Shown: positions 16,640 to 26,102, counted from the first letter of the stretch. The stretch is DNA of 64,000 bases from Planctomycetota bacterium (GCA_029259945.1 JAJDEF010000026.1:115915-179914); one strand, 5' to 3'. A program made the numbers and translations. Notes: a model not told the origin generated them from the sequence alone.

Positions 16640-18097
16640 ATGGAGTCTCGCCAACAATTTACGCCCGGAGCACGTGTCGAGGGGCTTGCGCCTTTGACGG
16701 CTGCCTCGCGGCATCGGCTGCAAAAGGTGTTCGAGCATGGGCAACGGTGTGCCGAAAAAAACGATTTCGATTACGCCAACCAGCTTTTTGCTCAGTGTGT
16801 GGTCGAGGATCCCAGTAGCCTACTTTATCTCCAAAATTTCTTCGCCAATCTGCAAAAGAAGTATGGAGACAAGAAAAAAGGGGCGAAGCTTTCTGGGTTG
16901 AAAATCAAGAGTCTTCGATCGGCGCTAACCAAGGCGGCCAATAAGGGCAAATGGGAGCCTGCCATGCAGGCCGGATGTGCCGCCTTGGCACTCAACCCGT
17001 GGGATATTTCAACGCTCTTGGCAATCTCTCAAACTTACGACGAATTGCGAATCGACGAGTGTCAGTTATTCACTCTGCGATGGGCGATGGGCGTCGATGT
17101 AAAAGACGCCGCAGTAAACCGTCAAGCTGCGCTCGCTTTGCAGCGGATGGGACAATTCGATCAAGCAATCGCTTGTTGGCAGCGCGTGGCAAAAGCTAAA
17201 CCCCAAGACGAAGAGGCAAGGCAAGCGATCTCCCGACTCTCGGTAGAACAAACCATTCAACAGGGTGGCTACAACTCAGACTCATTGGGTGCGGGAGATG
17301 CGAGCAACACAGAAGCCAAGGTTTCAGTAGCCCAGTTTTCTAAAAGTGCTCAGGAGAATGAAGGGGGCGACGAATCACAAACGCCTGAAGAGCGTTGGAA
17401 GGCCGCGATCCTTGCCGACCCTACGAATATTGATTCCTACCTGTATCTGGCGGATATCTGCATTCATGAAACCCGTTACAGCGATGCTGAATACGTACTG
17501 ACCCGGGCTTCGGAGGTGGCAGGCGGCGGGGATTTGCGAATCCGGGAGCGGCTGGAGGATGTGTTGATGCGACGGGCCGCGCAACAGCTGGCGGTTGCCG
17601 AACAGCGCGTTCTGCAAGATCCCACAGAAGAAAACGAGCAATTGGCGGTAAAAATACGTAATCAAGTAAATCAGGTGGAATTGGAAATCTACGCCGCCAA
17701 ATCAGACCGCGATCCGAATAATAGCCATCAAAAACAGGAGCTAGGGATTCGGTTCAAACGGGCAGGCAAGTACAAAGAAGCGATCACCGCCCTGCAGAGC
17801 GCCCGAGACGATTCCAAGCAGCGGGGTCAGGTGCTGGTTGAGTTGGGAGAGTGTTTTCAGCGGATTGAGCAATATAAGCTGGCCCTGACGAACTATGAAC
17901 AGGCGGTCGAGGCGTGTTCCGACCCTGATTCAGAGACCCGCCGGCTGGCCCAATATCGTGCCGGGGTTCTGGCGACAGGGATGAAGGAATTTGACCGGGC
18001 TGAGCGGCATCTGACTGAATTGGCAGGCCTCGACTACGGTTATCGCGATGTGGCTGACCGGCTGGACAAACTCGGTGAATTACGCGATAGTGGGTGA
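16640..18097 (+). CDS. Tetratricopeptide-repeat protein
   Basis: A 485-residue soluble protein rich in helical repeats. TPR-like units are visible near residues 35-70 (FDYANQLFAQCVVEDPSS), 115-175, 185-215 (FDQAIACWQRVAKAKP), 285-320 and at the C-terminus (YKEAITALQSARDD, YKLALTNYEQAVEAC, FDRAERHLTEL). A coiled-coil stretch lies around 330-370. No signal peptide or membrane segment is seen. TPRs serve protein-protein binding; the partner is unknown. ATG 16640 is chosen because the upstream extension is not TPR-like; the Shine-Dalgarno is weak. It precedes rpsT by 62 bases. Confidence 0.8.
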   Translation: MESRQQFTPGARVEGLAPLTAASRHRLQKVFEHGQRCAEKNDFDYANQLFAQCVVEDPSSLLYLQNFFANLQKKYGDKKKGAKLSGLKIKSLRSALTKAANKGKWEPAMQAGCAALALNPWDISTLLAISQTYDELRIDECQLFTLRWAMGVDVKDAAVNRQAALALQRMGQFDQAIACWQRVAKAKPQDEEARQAISRLSVEQTIQQGGYNSDSLGAGDASNTEAKVSVAQFSKSAQENEGGDESQTPEERWKAAILADPTNIDSYLYLADICIHETRYSDAEYVLTRASEVAGGGDLRIRERLEDVLMRRAAQQLAVAEQRVLQDPTEENEQLAVKIRNQVNQVELEIYAAKSDRDPNNSHQKQELGIRFKRAGKYKEAITALQSARDDSKQRGQVLVELGECFQRIEQYKLALTNYEQAVEACSDPDSETRRLAQYRAGVLATGMKEFDRAERHLTELAGLDYGYRDVADRLDKLGELRDSG

Positions 18098-18159
18098 TTC
18101 ACGTCGGCTGGCGACTGCCAGTCTTTGAGATCTTCAATCCGGTTTTAGTTAAGAACAAC

Positions 18160-18429
18160 ATGCCAACCTCTCTCAGCGCCAAGAAGCGTCTACGCCAAAA
18201 CGAAACTCGTCGACTTCAAAATCGTACGATTAAAACCTCGGTTCGGACTCAAATCCGCAAGGTACGTACTGCCATCGAAGCCGGTGATGTTGAAACGAGC
18301 GAGAAGGAATTTCGTATTGTCACGAAAAAGCTCGATCAAGCAGCGGCGAAGAACGTGTTTCATGCCAATCTGGCCGCCCGAACCAAGTCGCGTTTGTCGA
18401 AGGCGATTAAAGCCCTCCTCAAGAGCTAG
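18160..18429 (+). CDS. rpsT: 30S ribosomal protein S20
   Basis: An 89-residue basic, helical protein of the small ribosomal subunit that binds 16S rRNA. It opens MPTSLSAKKRLRQNETRRLQN, closely matching the S20 N-terminal helix, and ends AARTKSRLSKAIKALLKS, the conserved C-terminal helix. Length is normal for S20. The ATG lacks a clear Shine-Dalgarno. A palindromic repeat (18468-18542) separates it from the convergent pyrK gene. Confidence 0.95.
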   Translation: MPTSLSAKKRLRQNETRRLQNRTIKTSVRTQIRKVRTAIEAGDVETSEKEFRIVTKKLDQAAAKNVFHANLAARTKSRLSKAIKALLKS

Positions 18430-18467
18430 AGCGACACCGGTCTGATACTGCCGAGAGCTTCTACAGC

Positions 18468-18542
18468 CGGTTTCAAAACCCACTTTCGGCTTAAAAATCA
18501 AAATCTTCGGCCGTGGGGGGCATTTTGGGAGTTTTGAAACCG
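18468..18542. repeat. Palindromic repeat with GGTTTCAAAAC termini, copy 1
   Basis: CGGTTTCAAAAC (18468-18479) is complementary to GTTTTGAAACCG (18531-18542). The interior carries CGGCCGTGGGGGGCATTTTG. A second copy with the same termini and interior (CGGCCGTGGGAGGCATTTTT) lies at 45388-45455. The family is about 75 bases long, non-coding here, and sits between convergent genes. Confidence 0.8.
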
Positions 18543-18550
18543 CCGCTGGG

Positions 18551-19450
18551 CTACCAGACAATTTTCTTGGCGTCGAACACTGGGCCTTCGACACACGTTC
18601 GTTTGTAGTCCCAGCTTCCGTCTGGCTGTGTGATTTTCACTACGCAGCTGAAGCAAATGCCGACGCCACAAGCCATGGGCGTTTCTAGCGAAATTTGGCA
18701 CGCCACGGTGTGCGTCAACGCAATCTGTGCAACGGCCTCCATCATAGGCTCTGGCCCACAACAGGCGATGCGACACGCCGAGGCTTTTTCTTCGGCGAGG
18801 ATTTCTTTCACCAGATCGGTCACCAATCCGTGATGTCCGACAGAGCCATCGTCGCTACTGATTCGCAAATCGATACCCGCAGCTCGGAAATCGTCCTCGC
18901 CAGCTAAAAGATCCGCCGAACGAACCCCATAGCAAAGCGTCACTCGCTCTGAAGGAGTGATCGGTCGAGTAGGTCGGCCGTAAGCTCGACCGCCAAGAAA
19001 TTCTCTTCCCAGAGCTAAAAATGGCGTCTGGCCAATGCCGCCAGCGACCATCACAAGGTGATCGACCGGTTCAGCAGAAAAGCCATTCCCGAGCGGCCCC
19101 CAAATTTCGAGCGAATCGCCTGGCTTCAACTGGGCGAGGCGCGAGGTCATCTTGCCAACGACAAGGTAAACGATATCAAGACCAATTGGCTTCCCCTCGG
19201 AATCGATCACCGTATCGTACAGGGCAAAGGGTCGACCCAGGAGCGGATCGTCGCAACCTGGTAGACGAAGCATCAGAAATTGGCCTGGTACGACCTGTTG
19301 GGCCAGTTCTGGGCATTCGAAGCGAAGGCGATAGGTATCGCGAGCAATCTGCCGATTCTCGACAAGTGTCACTTCGTAGCGTTGTGCCGCGTCCGCATAG
19401 TAATCCGCCGCAAGCGGATTGGTTTCACGCTCTTTCTGTCCCACGCTCAA
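18551..19450 (-). CDS. pyrK: Dihydroorotate dehydrogenase electron transfer subunit-like protein
   Basis: A 299-residue flavin/iron-sulfur reductase of the PyrK type. The N-terminal FAD-binding beta-barrel contains GQFLMLRLPG and GRPFALYD; the NAD-binding part has MVAGGIGQTPFLALG and CYGVRSADLL; the C-terminus carries the [2Fe-2S] cysteines in ACGVGICFSC plus a later Cys in KRTCVEGPVF. PyrK passes electrons from class 1B dihydroorotate dehydrogenase to NAD+ in pyrimidine synthesis. No pyrD is adjacent, so a related oxidoreductase role is possible. Its start overlaps the rluB stop by 4 bases, indicating coupling. Confidence 0.87.
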   Translation of the reverse strand: MSVGQKERETNPLAADYYADAAQRYEVTLVENRQIARDTYRLRFECPELAQQVVPGQFLMLRLPGCDDPLLGRPFALYDTVIDSEGKPIGLDIVYLVVGKMTSRLAQLKPGDSLEIWGPLGNGFSAEPVDHLVMVAGGIGQTPFLALGREFLGGRAYGRPTRPITPSERVTLCYGVRSADLLAGEDDFRAAGIDLRISSDDGSVGHHGLVTDLVKEILAEEKASACRIACCGPEPMMEAVAQIALTHTVACQISLETPMACGVGICFSCVVKITQPDGSWDYKRTCVEGPVFDAKKIVW

Positions 19451-20433
19451 CGCCGCCCTCCTTTGCGACCACCCCCCGCACGAGCCTGTTTGGCTGCGGC
19501 GGCAGTCTTTCCTACGGCTGCCTGACGCTTACGTTCGCGGCCTTTAAGGGCCGCCTGTCTGGAGTTGGGACGTGCGGCAGAGGGCTTTCGAGGTGCGGCC
19601 TCCGATTTTCGGACATAGGCCCGAAGCTTGCTAATTTCTGCCGTGGTTAAACGGCGGACGGCCCCCTTAGGCATTTCGCCGAGACGAATGGGGCCGACGG
19701 CAATCCGTTTGAGTCGCTGTACCCGATGACCAACTTTCGCCAATAGCCGACGAATCTCGCGGTTACGACCTTCGTCGAGCACCATCTCTAAGATCGTGCC
19801 ATTTTTTCGACGTGTTTTGACGCGTACGTTGACCACCTGAACAAATCCTTCGGCCAAGTGGACGCCCTTGCGGACTTTGCTTAGGACATCAGGAGTCGTA
19901 TGGCCAGCAACCTGGACTTCATAAGTCTTTTCGACGCCGTGGCGTGGATGGGTAAGCTCGTTGGCTAGTTCCCCATCGTTGGTAACCAAAATGAGGCCTT
20001 CGCTAGCCATATCAAGTCGGCCGACGTTAAACACGCGTCCGATGCCCGGCGGTAGCAAATCGGTCACACGAGTTCGCCCCGAAGGGTCTCTCGCCGTACA
20101 AACCACGCCCTCTGGTTTGTTGACGGCAAAATAAACCAACTTGGGCTTTGGTAGCGACTCGCCATCGACGTTGATTTGCTGGGTATTGCGATCTGCTCGG
20201 GTGCCAAGCTCGGTGACCACTTGGCCATCGACCTCGACACGACCTTCGAGAATCAATGTTTCGCATTCGCGCCGGCTGGCAATGCCGGCGGCTGCGAGCA
20301 ATTTCTGAAGCCGTTCACCCGTTCCGTCTGGGGCCTTTCGCGGCGAAGCTGGCCGACGTCGGGCAGGTTTGCGCGATGGCGATTTGCCCTGGGCGGGTGA
20401 TTGACTGCGAGATTTACGAACGGGACGGACCAT
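19447..20433 (-). CDS. rluB: Pseudouridine synthase, RluB/RsuA family
   Basis: A 328-residue RNA-modifying enzyme. A basic N-terminal tail (about 1-40) leads into an S4 RNA-binding domain (RLQKLLAAAGIASRRECETLI), then the RsuA-type catalytic domain with the active Asp in NVGRLDMASEGLILVTND. LDEGRNREIRRLLAKVGH is the family C-terminal motif. Another lysine/arginine-rich low-complexity tail (about 270-328) is common in planctomycete RluB proteins. It probably isomerises a uridine in 23S rRNA. The stop overlaps pyrK by 4 bases. Confidence 0.9.
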   Translation of the reverse strand: MVRPVRKSRSQSPAQGKSPSRKPARRRPASPRKAPDGTGERLQKLLAAAGIASRRECETLILEGRVEVDGQVVTELGTRADRNTQQINVDGESLPKPKLVYFAVNKPEGVVCTARDPSGRTRVTDLLPPGIGRVFNVGRLDMASEGLILVTNDGELANELTHPRHGVEKTYEVQVAGHTTPDVLSKVRKGVHLAEGFVQVVNVRVKTRRKNGTILEMVLDEGRNREIRRLLAKVGHRVQRLKRIAVGPIRLGEMPKGAVRRLTTAEISKLRAYVRKSEAAPRKPSAARPNSRQAALKGRERKRQAAVGKTAAAAKQARAGGGRKGGRR

Positions 20434-20604
20434 GGAATCGTCGAGATGGTGAATTGGCTAGAGTGGGTAGCGCCAAAAGAGTCGAGGCGCTTTGGTCCAT
20501 CATAGACAGTAAACCCGCTAAAACCCAGGGGCGAAGTCTTTCGGCGAGGGGCGTCTTTGACGCCGATAGGGCCCAATAACCAAGATAATCGGCGTCGGAG
20601 AAGC

Positions 20605-20883
20605 TTAATACAGTGGGCCTGAAACTCGCCATGGGCCGACGGGTTGCTGTTGGCGTGCCCGCAGTACCTCGGCGGGCGGCTTCTGGAAGTCGATCGGTCG
20701 GCCACCGACAATCTCGGGCCCCATGTCGTTTAGCGGATAGGGGTCGAATTGCATCGCGTTATTCCGCTGGTAACCTGCCGGCCCCGGATGCTGCAACTGG
20801 GGCTTGCGCACCGTTGCTGAACACGCGGCAAGCAAGGGCAAGAGTGCGAAAAGCGTCAGAATGAGAGTAGCTTTGGGTTTCAT
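20605..20883 (-). CDS. Small lipoprotein, unknown function
   Basis: The 92-residue product starts MKPKATLILTLFALLPLLAAC, a lipoprotein signal peptide with lipobox LAAC at residue 21. The mature part is short, proline-rich and apparently unstructured (QLQHPGPAGYQRNN, GGRPIDFQKPPAEV). ATG 20883 overlaps the manA stop by 4 bases (ATGA), which supports both the start and co-expression. No family was recognised. The link with mannose-phosphate isomerase may be positional only. Confidence 0.65.
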   Translation of the reverse strand: MKPKATLILTLFALLPLLAACSATVRKPQLQHPGPAGYQRNNAMQFDPYPLNDMGPEIVGGRPIDFQKPPAEVLRARQQQPVGPWRVSGPLY

Positions 20884-21962
20884 CGAGAGTCCAGCGATTC
20901 GATGTGTAAAGGTGTCAGGGCTGCGGATTGTAGAGGCGAAGTATCGATAGCAGAAGACGGAGCGAGCATGCCGGCTTTGACAGCATGCTTCGCTGTACCG
21001 GGTAGATAGATATCTAAGAAAGTGGCCATGCCATCGGGCGTTGCTTCTAATCGGCCTGCCGAGGCGGGGAGGAGACAAGTTTCACCGGCCGTGAAAGTCT
21101 CGCCGGCTATCTCCACGGTTCCATCAAGGATGGCGAGTAGATGAAAACGGTCATCGTCACCCAGCGGTTTCGGGAGCCGACCACGACAACGGTCGAGGAT
21201 AAACTTTCCGCCGTCGATCAAGCGCTCCCGCCCTGCTCTGCCGGTTGGCAATGGCTTTTGGGGGGCAACCGGGCCTCGCGAGAAATCGATGGTGGCTAAC
21301 GATTGTTCAATGTGTAGTTGTCGGGACTTTCCGTTGACGTCGACACGATTCCAGTCGAATAGTCGAAAGGTGATGTCGCTCGCCTGCTGAATTTCTGCGA
21401 TCAGCAAACCGGCTCCTAGGGTATGGACTGTTCCGGGTTCGATGAAAAAGCAATCGCCCACTTGAGGTTGAATCGCATGCAGGCAGTGGTCGCAAGTTCC
21501 CGCCTCGATCGCGGCACGTAGACTCTCGCAAGTGACATTGGGTTTTAGCCCGGCGAAGATTTTGCTGCCCGGTTCGGCACCCAGGACAACCCAAGCCTCG
21601 GACTTTCCTAAATCAGGTGGGTCGAGTTGGGTAGCCTGCTCGTCCGTGGGATGGACTTGAACGGAGAGATCGCGGTTGCAGTCGAGAAACTTAAACAGCA
21701 GTGGAAACTGCGATTGGTCGGCATGTTGTCCAAGTAATTCTACGGCATGTTCGGCAACGAGGGCCTGTAATGTTTGCCCGGCAGCGGGGCCGTTGAGCAC
21801 GACACTCTGATCCGGCCCATGATCAACAATCTCCCAACTCTCGGCATAGTCGTCGCCTGTGCCAATTGATTTGCCTAGGACGGTAGCCAAGCAACGACCA
21901 CCCCAAAGGTAGCGTCGAAATAATGGCTGAAAGCGAAGGGGAGCGTTGCCGAGGGTACTCAT
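20880..21962 (-). CDS. manA: Mannose-6-phosphate isomerase, class I
   Basis: A 360-residue cupin enzyme converting fructose 6-phosphate and mannose 6-phosphate, supplying mannose for glycans or mannose catabolism. Evidence: LRFQPLFRRYLWGGRCLA at the N-terminus, FPLLFKFLDCNRDLSVQVHPTDE (zinc-site Gln and His), GKSEAWVVL (Glu), and GDCFFIEPGTVHTLGAGLLIAEIQQASDITFRLFDW (His and the cupin barrel). This is the Bacillus/Gram-positive-like type in length. It is coupled to the small lipoprotein gene downstream. Confidence 0.92.
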   Translation of the reverse strand: MSTLGNAPLRFQPLFRRYLWGGRCLATVLGKSIGTGDDYAESWEIVDHGPDQSVVLNGPAAGQTLQALVAEHAVELLGQHADQSQFPLLFKFLDCNRDLSVQVHPTDEQATQLDPPDLGKSEAWVVLGAEPGSKIFAGLKPNVTCESLRAAIEAGTCDHCLHAIQPQVGDCFFIEPGTVHTLGAGLLIAEIQQASDITFRLFDWNRVDVNGKSRQLHIEQSLATIDFSRGPVAPQKPLPTGRAGRERLIDGGKFILDRCRGRLPKPLGDDDRFHLLAILDGTVEIAGETFTAGETCLLPASAGRLEATPDGMATFLDIYLPGTAKHAVKAGMLAPSSAIDTSPLQSAALTPLHIESLDSR

Positions 21963-22211
21963 GGGATGTTGTGTGAAGAGCTTTGCATAGTTGGTTGATT
22001 AGGGTTTAGCTAACAGCAGGAGACAGAACCGCGGTATCGTAGGCATTTCAACCGTCTTTCCCAAGAGATATTTCAAGGCCAATGCAGGCACGTTGTATGA
22101 GCCCCAATCCGTTGGTAATATAAGACTTAGGGCTAGCATCGGTTCATCAAGGAAAATGCGTGGTCAGCCCGATTGGTTTACGACACTCGACATCCGCCCA
22201 CCCCTTTGCCT

Positions 22212-23252
22212 ATGCCCGCCCGCGACCCCGATGCAAAGCTCGAACAGAAAAAGATGTCTTTCTTCGATCATCTGGAAGAATTGCGTGCCACGCTGCTGAA
22301 ATCGATCGCGGTGCTAGCTGTCGGTACCCTGCTGGGATTGCTTTTGGGCTGGTCGGTGGTCGACTATATCCAAACTCCGTTACGCGCGGCCCTTGTCGAG
22401 TTCTACCGAGGCCAAGCCCAAGAGCAGAACGTCGAACGGCTGACCGAGATGCAAGAGGAAGGAGCAGTCGACCCCGAAGGGATCGCTGAGCAAGCCAAGT
22501 TATTGGCAGAAGATGGGATGGTGCCGCAAGATTTTTACTTCTACCCCGACGAGTTGCGAAGGGCCTTAGGCCTTGAGCTCCCTGCGGCAGATTCGGCGGA
22601 AGATAGTTCTCCACGCGACCAGATGGTTCGATTACGAGGTTTCCGACCGCTCGAAGACGATCCGCGTTTGAGCTTGATTAGCACCGCAGGGCACGAGCCG
22701 TTCATGGTGTATGTGAAGGCTTCGATTGTCGTGGGGGCGATGATCGCGAGCCCCTTTATTTTCTACTTCATCTGGGAGTTTGTAGCGGCGGGGCTCTACC
22801 ATAGCGAGCGAAAATATGTCTATGTGTTTCTGCCGATCAGTTTAGGGCTTTTCTTTGCCGGGGCTGCCTTGGCATTTTTCTTTGTCTTCGATTTCGTCCT
22901 GGAATTTCTCTTCTGGTTTAATGCCAAAATGGGCATCAACCCAACGCCGCGGATAAACGAGTGGATGAGCTTTGTGTTGCTGTTGCCGCTAGGGTTTGGC
23001 ATCAGCTTTCAGTTGCCGCTGGTCATGCTGTTTTTGGAACGTATCCGAGTTTTTACGGTCGAAGTCTATCTGAGCAAATGGCGTGTGGCGGTGCTGGTGA
23101 TCGCCATTTTGTCAATGTTTCTAACCCCCGCCGACCCAGGAAGCATGCTGTTGATGGGCGTGCCGTTGGTGATTCTCTACTTCGGCGGCATCGCGATGTG
23201 CCACTACATGCCTCGGTCGAATACGCAAAAAGCAGTAAATCAAGATGGGTGA
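22212..23252 (+). CDS. tatC: Sec-independent translocase TatC with enlarged first periplasmic loop
   Basis: The 346-residue TatC is about 90 residues longer than E. coli TatC. The conserved N-terminus (MSFFDHLEELRATLLKS) is intact, and TM1 ends near residue 52. Residues about 65-156 form an extra, acidic, largely helical domain (QNVERLTEMQEEGAVDPEG ... DDPRLSLISTAGHEP) before the usual PFMVYVKASIVVGAMIASPF helix 2. The remaining helices and the FLTPADPGSMLLMGVP motif are normal. TatC recognises twin-arginine signals. ATG 22212 is preferred over an open extension to 22173. No tatA/B is nearby. It converges with the ABC-2 gene, overlapping by 13 bases. Confidence 0.92.
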   Translation: MPARDPDAKLEQKKMSFFDHLEELRATLLKSIAVLAVGTLLGLLLGWSVVDYIQTPLRAALVEFYRGQAQEQNVERLTEMQEEGAVDPEGIAEQAKLLAEDGMVPQDFYFYPDELRRALGLELPAADSAEDSSPRDQMVRLRGFRPLEDDPRLSLISTAGHEPFMVYVKASIVVGAMIASPFIFYFIWEFVAAGLYHSERKYVYVFLPISLGLFFAGAALAFFFVFDFVLEFLFWFNAKMGINPTPRINEWMSFVLLLPLGFGISFQLPLVMLFLERIRVFTVEVYLSKWRVAVLVIAILSMFLTPADPGSMLLMGVPLVILYFGGIAMCHYMPRSNTQKAVNQDG

Positions 23253-24991
23253 ACTACGGTCTCTTTCGACCCATCGGGTTTTGTGCCACAGCGGCCAGCA
23301 AACTCGTCGAACCGATTGACTTGCATGGCATAGATCGCAATGCCTGCGATGAGGTAGCCGAATGTGCCAAGCAGATAAGCAAGGTAGAGCGTGCTTTCTT
23401 CGGACGTAAATCTTAATCCCGATTCGGTAAAATCAAAACCAAAGATGGGAAAACCCAGTAAGAAGGGTATGCACGGGGCTAAAAAAATCACCCAACCATC
23501 ATCACCACCGCCACCCATCATGACCGTGCAGCAGCAGAACAGGTAGCCGCCACCGCAGAAGAAGAGTGTGGCAAGTGTTGCGCCCATCGCGCGCATGGTG
23601 GTTAAAGATCGGAGCGAAAAAAACAGGCCCAAATTGATTGTATACCATGCGGCGAAAAGTACCGTTGCCAAGGTGGCAAACGCCGAAACATACATTGTCG
23701 GCGATAGCCAGATTCCCAGCAGCCAAGCTAGCGTCAACAGAGCCAAGAGCCATCGCATGGCGTAAAGGCAGCCGCAGATTTTTCCCCAAAGAATTTCTCG
23801 ACCGGTTAGCGGAGTGGCCAAAAGAGCCAGCCAGCAATCGCTTTCTTTCTCGCTCGTAATGCTCCCCGCTGCTTTGTTGGCAAGGAGAATAATTATGCAT
23901 AATCCTAGCATCACTGTTATGGAAATAAGGGCCTCGTTGTAGGAAGAGTGGATAGACGAGGTTGCCCTTGCTTCATAGATAGCGAGGATGAAGGTCGATA
24001 CAACACCAATAAATAGCACACCTAGCAGTAACGCTACTGCGATGCGACCGACCGAACCCATCGGTGCTTTCGCGCTGGGCGAGTAGACTTCTTTCCAGAC
24101 CATGGGCAAGTTGCCGAGTGGGCGTCGCCAGCGGGGTAGCTGAAATGGAAGGGATCGACGGTTACGCGTGGCTCCACGGGTAGCTTCACCCAGATGGACG
24201 CGTCGAACCGCGGCGATGGCTAGCAGTGTGGCGAACAACGACACAAACAGTTGGGAGGCGACCGATTCGACCAATCGAGGTAGGTCGATTCCCGTTGCTA
24301 GAGCGGTACTCAAAACGTAAATGGGGTTGAGTGTGTGAACGAAGTCAAGGATGGGCTCGGCGATCGATTGCCAAGCAGCGGCATTGGTAAAATACTCCGC
24401 CCCGACGGCAGAGATCACCCCGGGGAAAATCAGAAAAACTGCCAGCAAGCTATAAACTCGCGTGGTGGCATCACGAGCGCGCGGCGACCAAACCGAGACA
24501 CAAACGCTTAGCGTGGTAAGCATCACTGCCGTGCTGCTGGCGAGTACAAAGGTGCCTAGCAACAGGTCGGTGGAGATCCCGCCCATCATGCGAAAAATAA
24601 ACAGGATGGGTAGGCCGACCAAAACAAACTGTCCGAGTAAGCAGAGCCGTGCGATGATTTTTCCAAGGACGATCTCATGATTTGCAAGATCGGTGGCGAA
24701 GAGGTATTCGATCGTGCGGCGTTCCCGCTCTGAGGCAATAGTGCCCACCGCCATCGCGGGCCCCACGGCAAGAATCGCGAATATTTGCAGCCAACTGAAA
24801 CTGATAAAAAAGGCGGTCGCCAGCTTTTGGCCCGCTTGAATCGAAGTTTCTTCTTGCCAAAGCAGAGTCTGCGAGTAGGCTCCCCAAAGCACCAACAGCA
24901 GCAAGAGTCCGTAGACCACTCGCAACAGAAAGTAGCGGCGACGACGAGCGAGGGTGACAATTTCGACTCGAAAGATCGGGCCTAGCAGCAT
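23240..24991 (-). CDS. ABC-2-type transporter permease-like membrane protein
   Basis: A 583-residue integral membrane protein with about twelve hydrophobic segments in two halves. The N-terminus (MLLGPIFRVEIVTLARRRRYFLLRVVYG) and AMAVGTIASERERRTIEYLFATDL (first half) plus SITSEKESDCWLALLATPLTGREILWGK (second half) are typical of ABC-2/NatB-like permeases, in which 'E-R-E-R-x-T' segments precede amphipathic helices. Both halves look like ABC-2 modules, suggesting internal duplication. No ATPase gene is adjacent. The substrate is unknown. ATG 24991 is used; an in-frame ATG 13 codons upstream is possible. Confidence 0.75.
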   Translation of the reverse strand: MLLGPIFRVEIVTLARRRRYFLLRVVYGLLLLLVLWGAYSQTLLWQEETSIQAGQKLATAFFISFSWLQIFAILAVGPAMAVGTIASERERRTIEYLFATDLANHEIVLGKIIARLCLLGQFVLVGLPILFIFRMMGGISTDLLLGTFVLASSTAVMLTTLSVCVSVWSPRARDATTRVYSLLAVFLIFPGVISAVGAEYFTNAAAWQSIAEPILDFVHTLNPIYVLSTALATGIDLPRLVESVASQLFVSLFATLLAIAAVRRVHLGEATRGATRNRRSLPFQLPRWRRPLGNLPMVWKEVYSPSAKAPMGSVGRIAVALLLGVLFIGVVSTFILAIYEARATSSIHSSYNEALISITVMLGLCIIILLANKAAGSITSEKESDCWLALLATPLTGREILWGKICGCLYAMRWLLALLTLAWLLGIWLSPTMYVSAFATLATVLFAAWYTINLGLFFSLRSLTTMRAMGATLATLFFCGGGYLFCCCTVMMGGGGDDGWVIFLAPCIPFLLGFPIFGFDFTESGLRFTSEESTLYLAYLLGTFGYLIAGIAIYAMQVNRFDEFAGRCGTKPDGSKETVVHPS

Positions 24992-25075
24992 AGTACCCCC
25001 GGAGAAACACCTACCAACGTGAGGCGTCATCGTAGCGTGTGGGGAAGCAATTCTCTAGCGCAATAGATAGAAGAA

Positions 25076-25125
25076 CTCTGCGGTTAGTCATTTACCGCAG
25101 AGGTCGCTGAGAGCGCAGAGGGGAT
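25076..25125. repeat. CTCTGCGG/CCGCAGAG repeat
   Basis: CTCTGCGGT (25076-25084) pairs with ACCGCAGAG (25094-25102), followed by a CGCTGAGAGCGCAGAGG arm. This resembles the dispersed 'ACCGCAGAGG...GCGCAGAGG' repeats common in planctomycetes and related bacteria. It lies between two minus-strand genes (serine acetyltransferase and the ABC-2-type protein). Confidence 0.6.
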
Positions 25126-25142
25126 GTAAGGATGCTTGCTTG

Positions 25143-26102
25143 TTAGATTTGGTACTGCGTTTCGGGGCGCAGGTCGTCGGGTTCTTCGCTTTGCATTTTT
25201 AGCTTGGGTTTTTCGAGCATGACGGTCACATTCGGGTCAACGCTGCGGGTCACCCACACACTCGAGCCGATGACTGCGTCGTGCCCAATCACCGTTCGGC
25301 CGCCAAGCACGGTGGCGTTGGCGTAAACCACCACCCGATCTTCGATTGTCGGATGCCGTTTTTGGCCACGGACGAGTTGCCCTTCGCCATCGGTCGGGAA
25401 ACTAAGCGCACCGAGCGTCACCCCCTGATAGATTTTCACGTGCGCACCAATCTCGCACGTTTCACCTACCACGACACCGGTTCCGTGATCGATAAAAAAG
25501 TACGGGCCAATCGTTGCGCCGGGGTGAATGTCGATCCCTGTTCGCCGATGGGCCCATTCGCTCATCATGCGAGGGATGAACGGGATCTGCAATTTGCAGA
25601 GCAAATTAGCTAGGCGGTAAATCGAGATGGCTTCGAGGCCTGGGTAGCAAAAAATCACTTCGTCGAGGCTTTTGCAGGCGGGGTCGCCGTCGAATGCTGC
25701 CTGGACATCAGTGGCCAGAATCTTTCGGAGGTCAGAAAGTTGATCGAGGAACTGCAGCGTTTTGGCTTGGCCAAGTGCTTCGAAGTCGTGATCCGAATCG
25801 CAGTCGCTGGTTGCCCCTGCTTCGTGTCGTAGGGCACGCCCGATTTGGGTGGTGAGTCGATCGTGTAAACGGTCGACCAGATCGCCGACGTAGTAGGAGA
25901 TATTCCCTCGATGCAAGCCTTCGCGACTGCGGTAGCCGGGGTAAAGAATCTCGGTGAGATCGTGGACCGAGGCGATAATTTCTTCGTAGCTCGGCAGCGG
26001 GCAGTGATCGAGGTGGTTGATCGACCCGAGATCGTCGTAGGTTTGGACGATGCGTTCGGTGATTTTTGGTAATTGATCTTTGAGGCGAAAATCAGAGGCC
26101 AT
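25143..26102 (-). CDS. cysE: Serine O-acetyltransferase
   Basis: A 319-residue enzyme acetylating L-serine with acetyl-CoA, the first step of cysteine synthesis. The N-terminal helical half (about 1-185) resembles EpsC/SrpH-type serine acetyltransferases ([14 protein letters not shown]). The left-handed beta-helix follows: [58 protein letters not shown] and a [13 protein letters not shown] turn. These include the active-site His residues in the DIHPGA and DHGTG segments. It is transcribed alone. The long N-terminal half separates it from short CysE enzymes, so symbol epsC would also be acceptable. Confidence 0.9.
   Translation of the reverse strand: MASDFRLKDQLPKITERIVQTYDDLGSINHLDHCPLPSYEEIIASVHDLTEILYPGYRSREGLHRGNISYYVGDLVDRLHDRLTTQIGRALRHEAGATSDCDSDHDFEALGQAKTLQFLDQLSDLRKILATDVQAAFDGDPACKSLDEVIFCYPGLEAISIYRLANLLCKLQIPFIPRMMSEWAHRRTGIDIHPGATIGPYFFIDHGTGVVVGETCEIGAHVKIYQGVTLGALSFPTDGEGQLVRGQKRHPTIEDRVVVYANATVLGGRTVIGHDAVIGSSVWVTRSVDPNVTVMLEKPKLKMQSEEPDDLRPETQYQI

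Noticed and set aside
19021..19650. 209-residue plus-strand frame opposite pyrK/rluB
   Set aside because: Shadow of two well-recognised genes; composition is Arg/Ser/Pro-rich.
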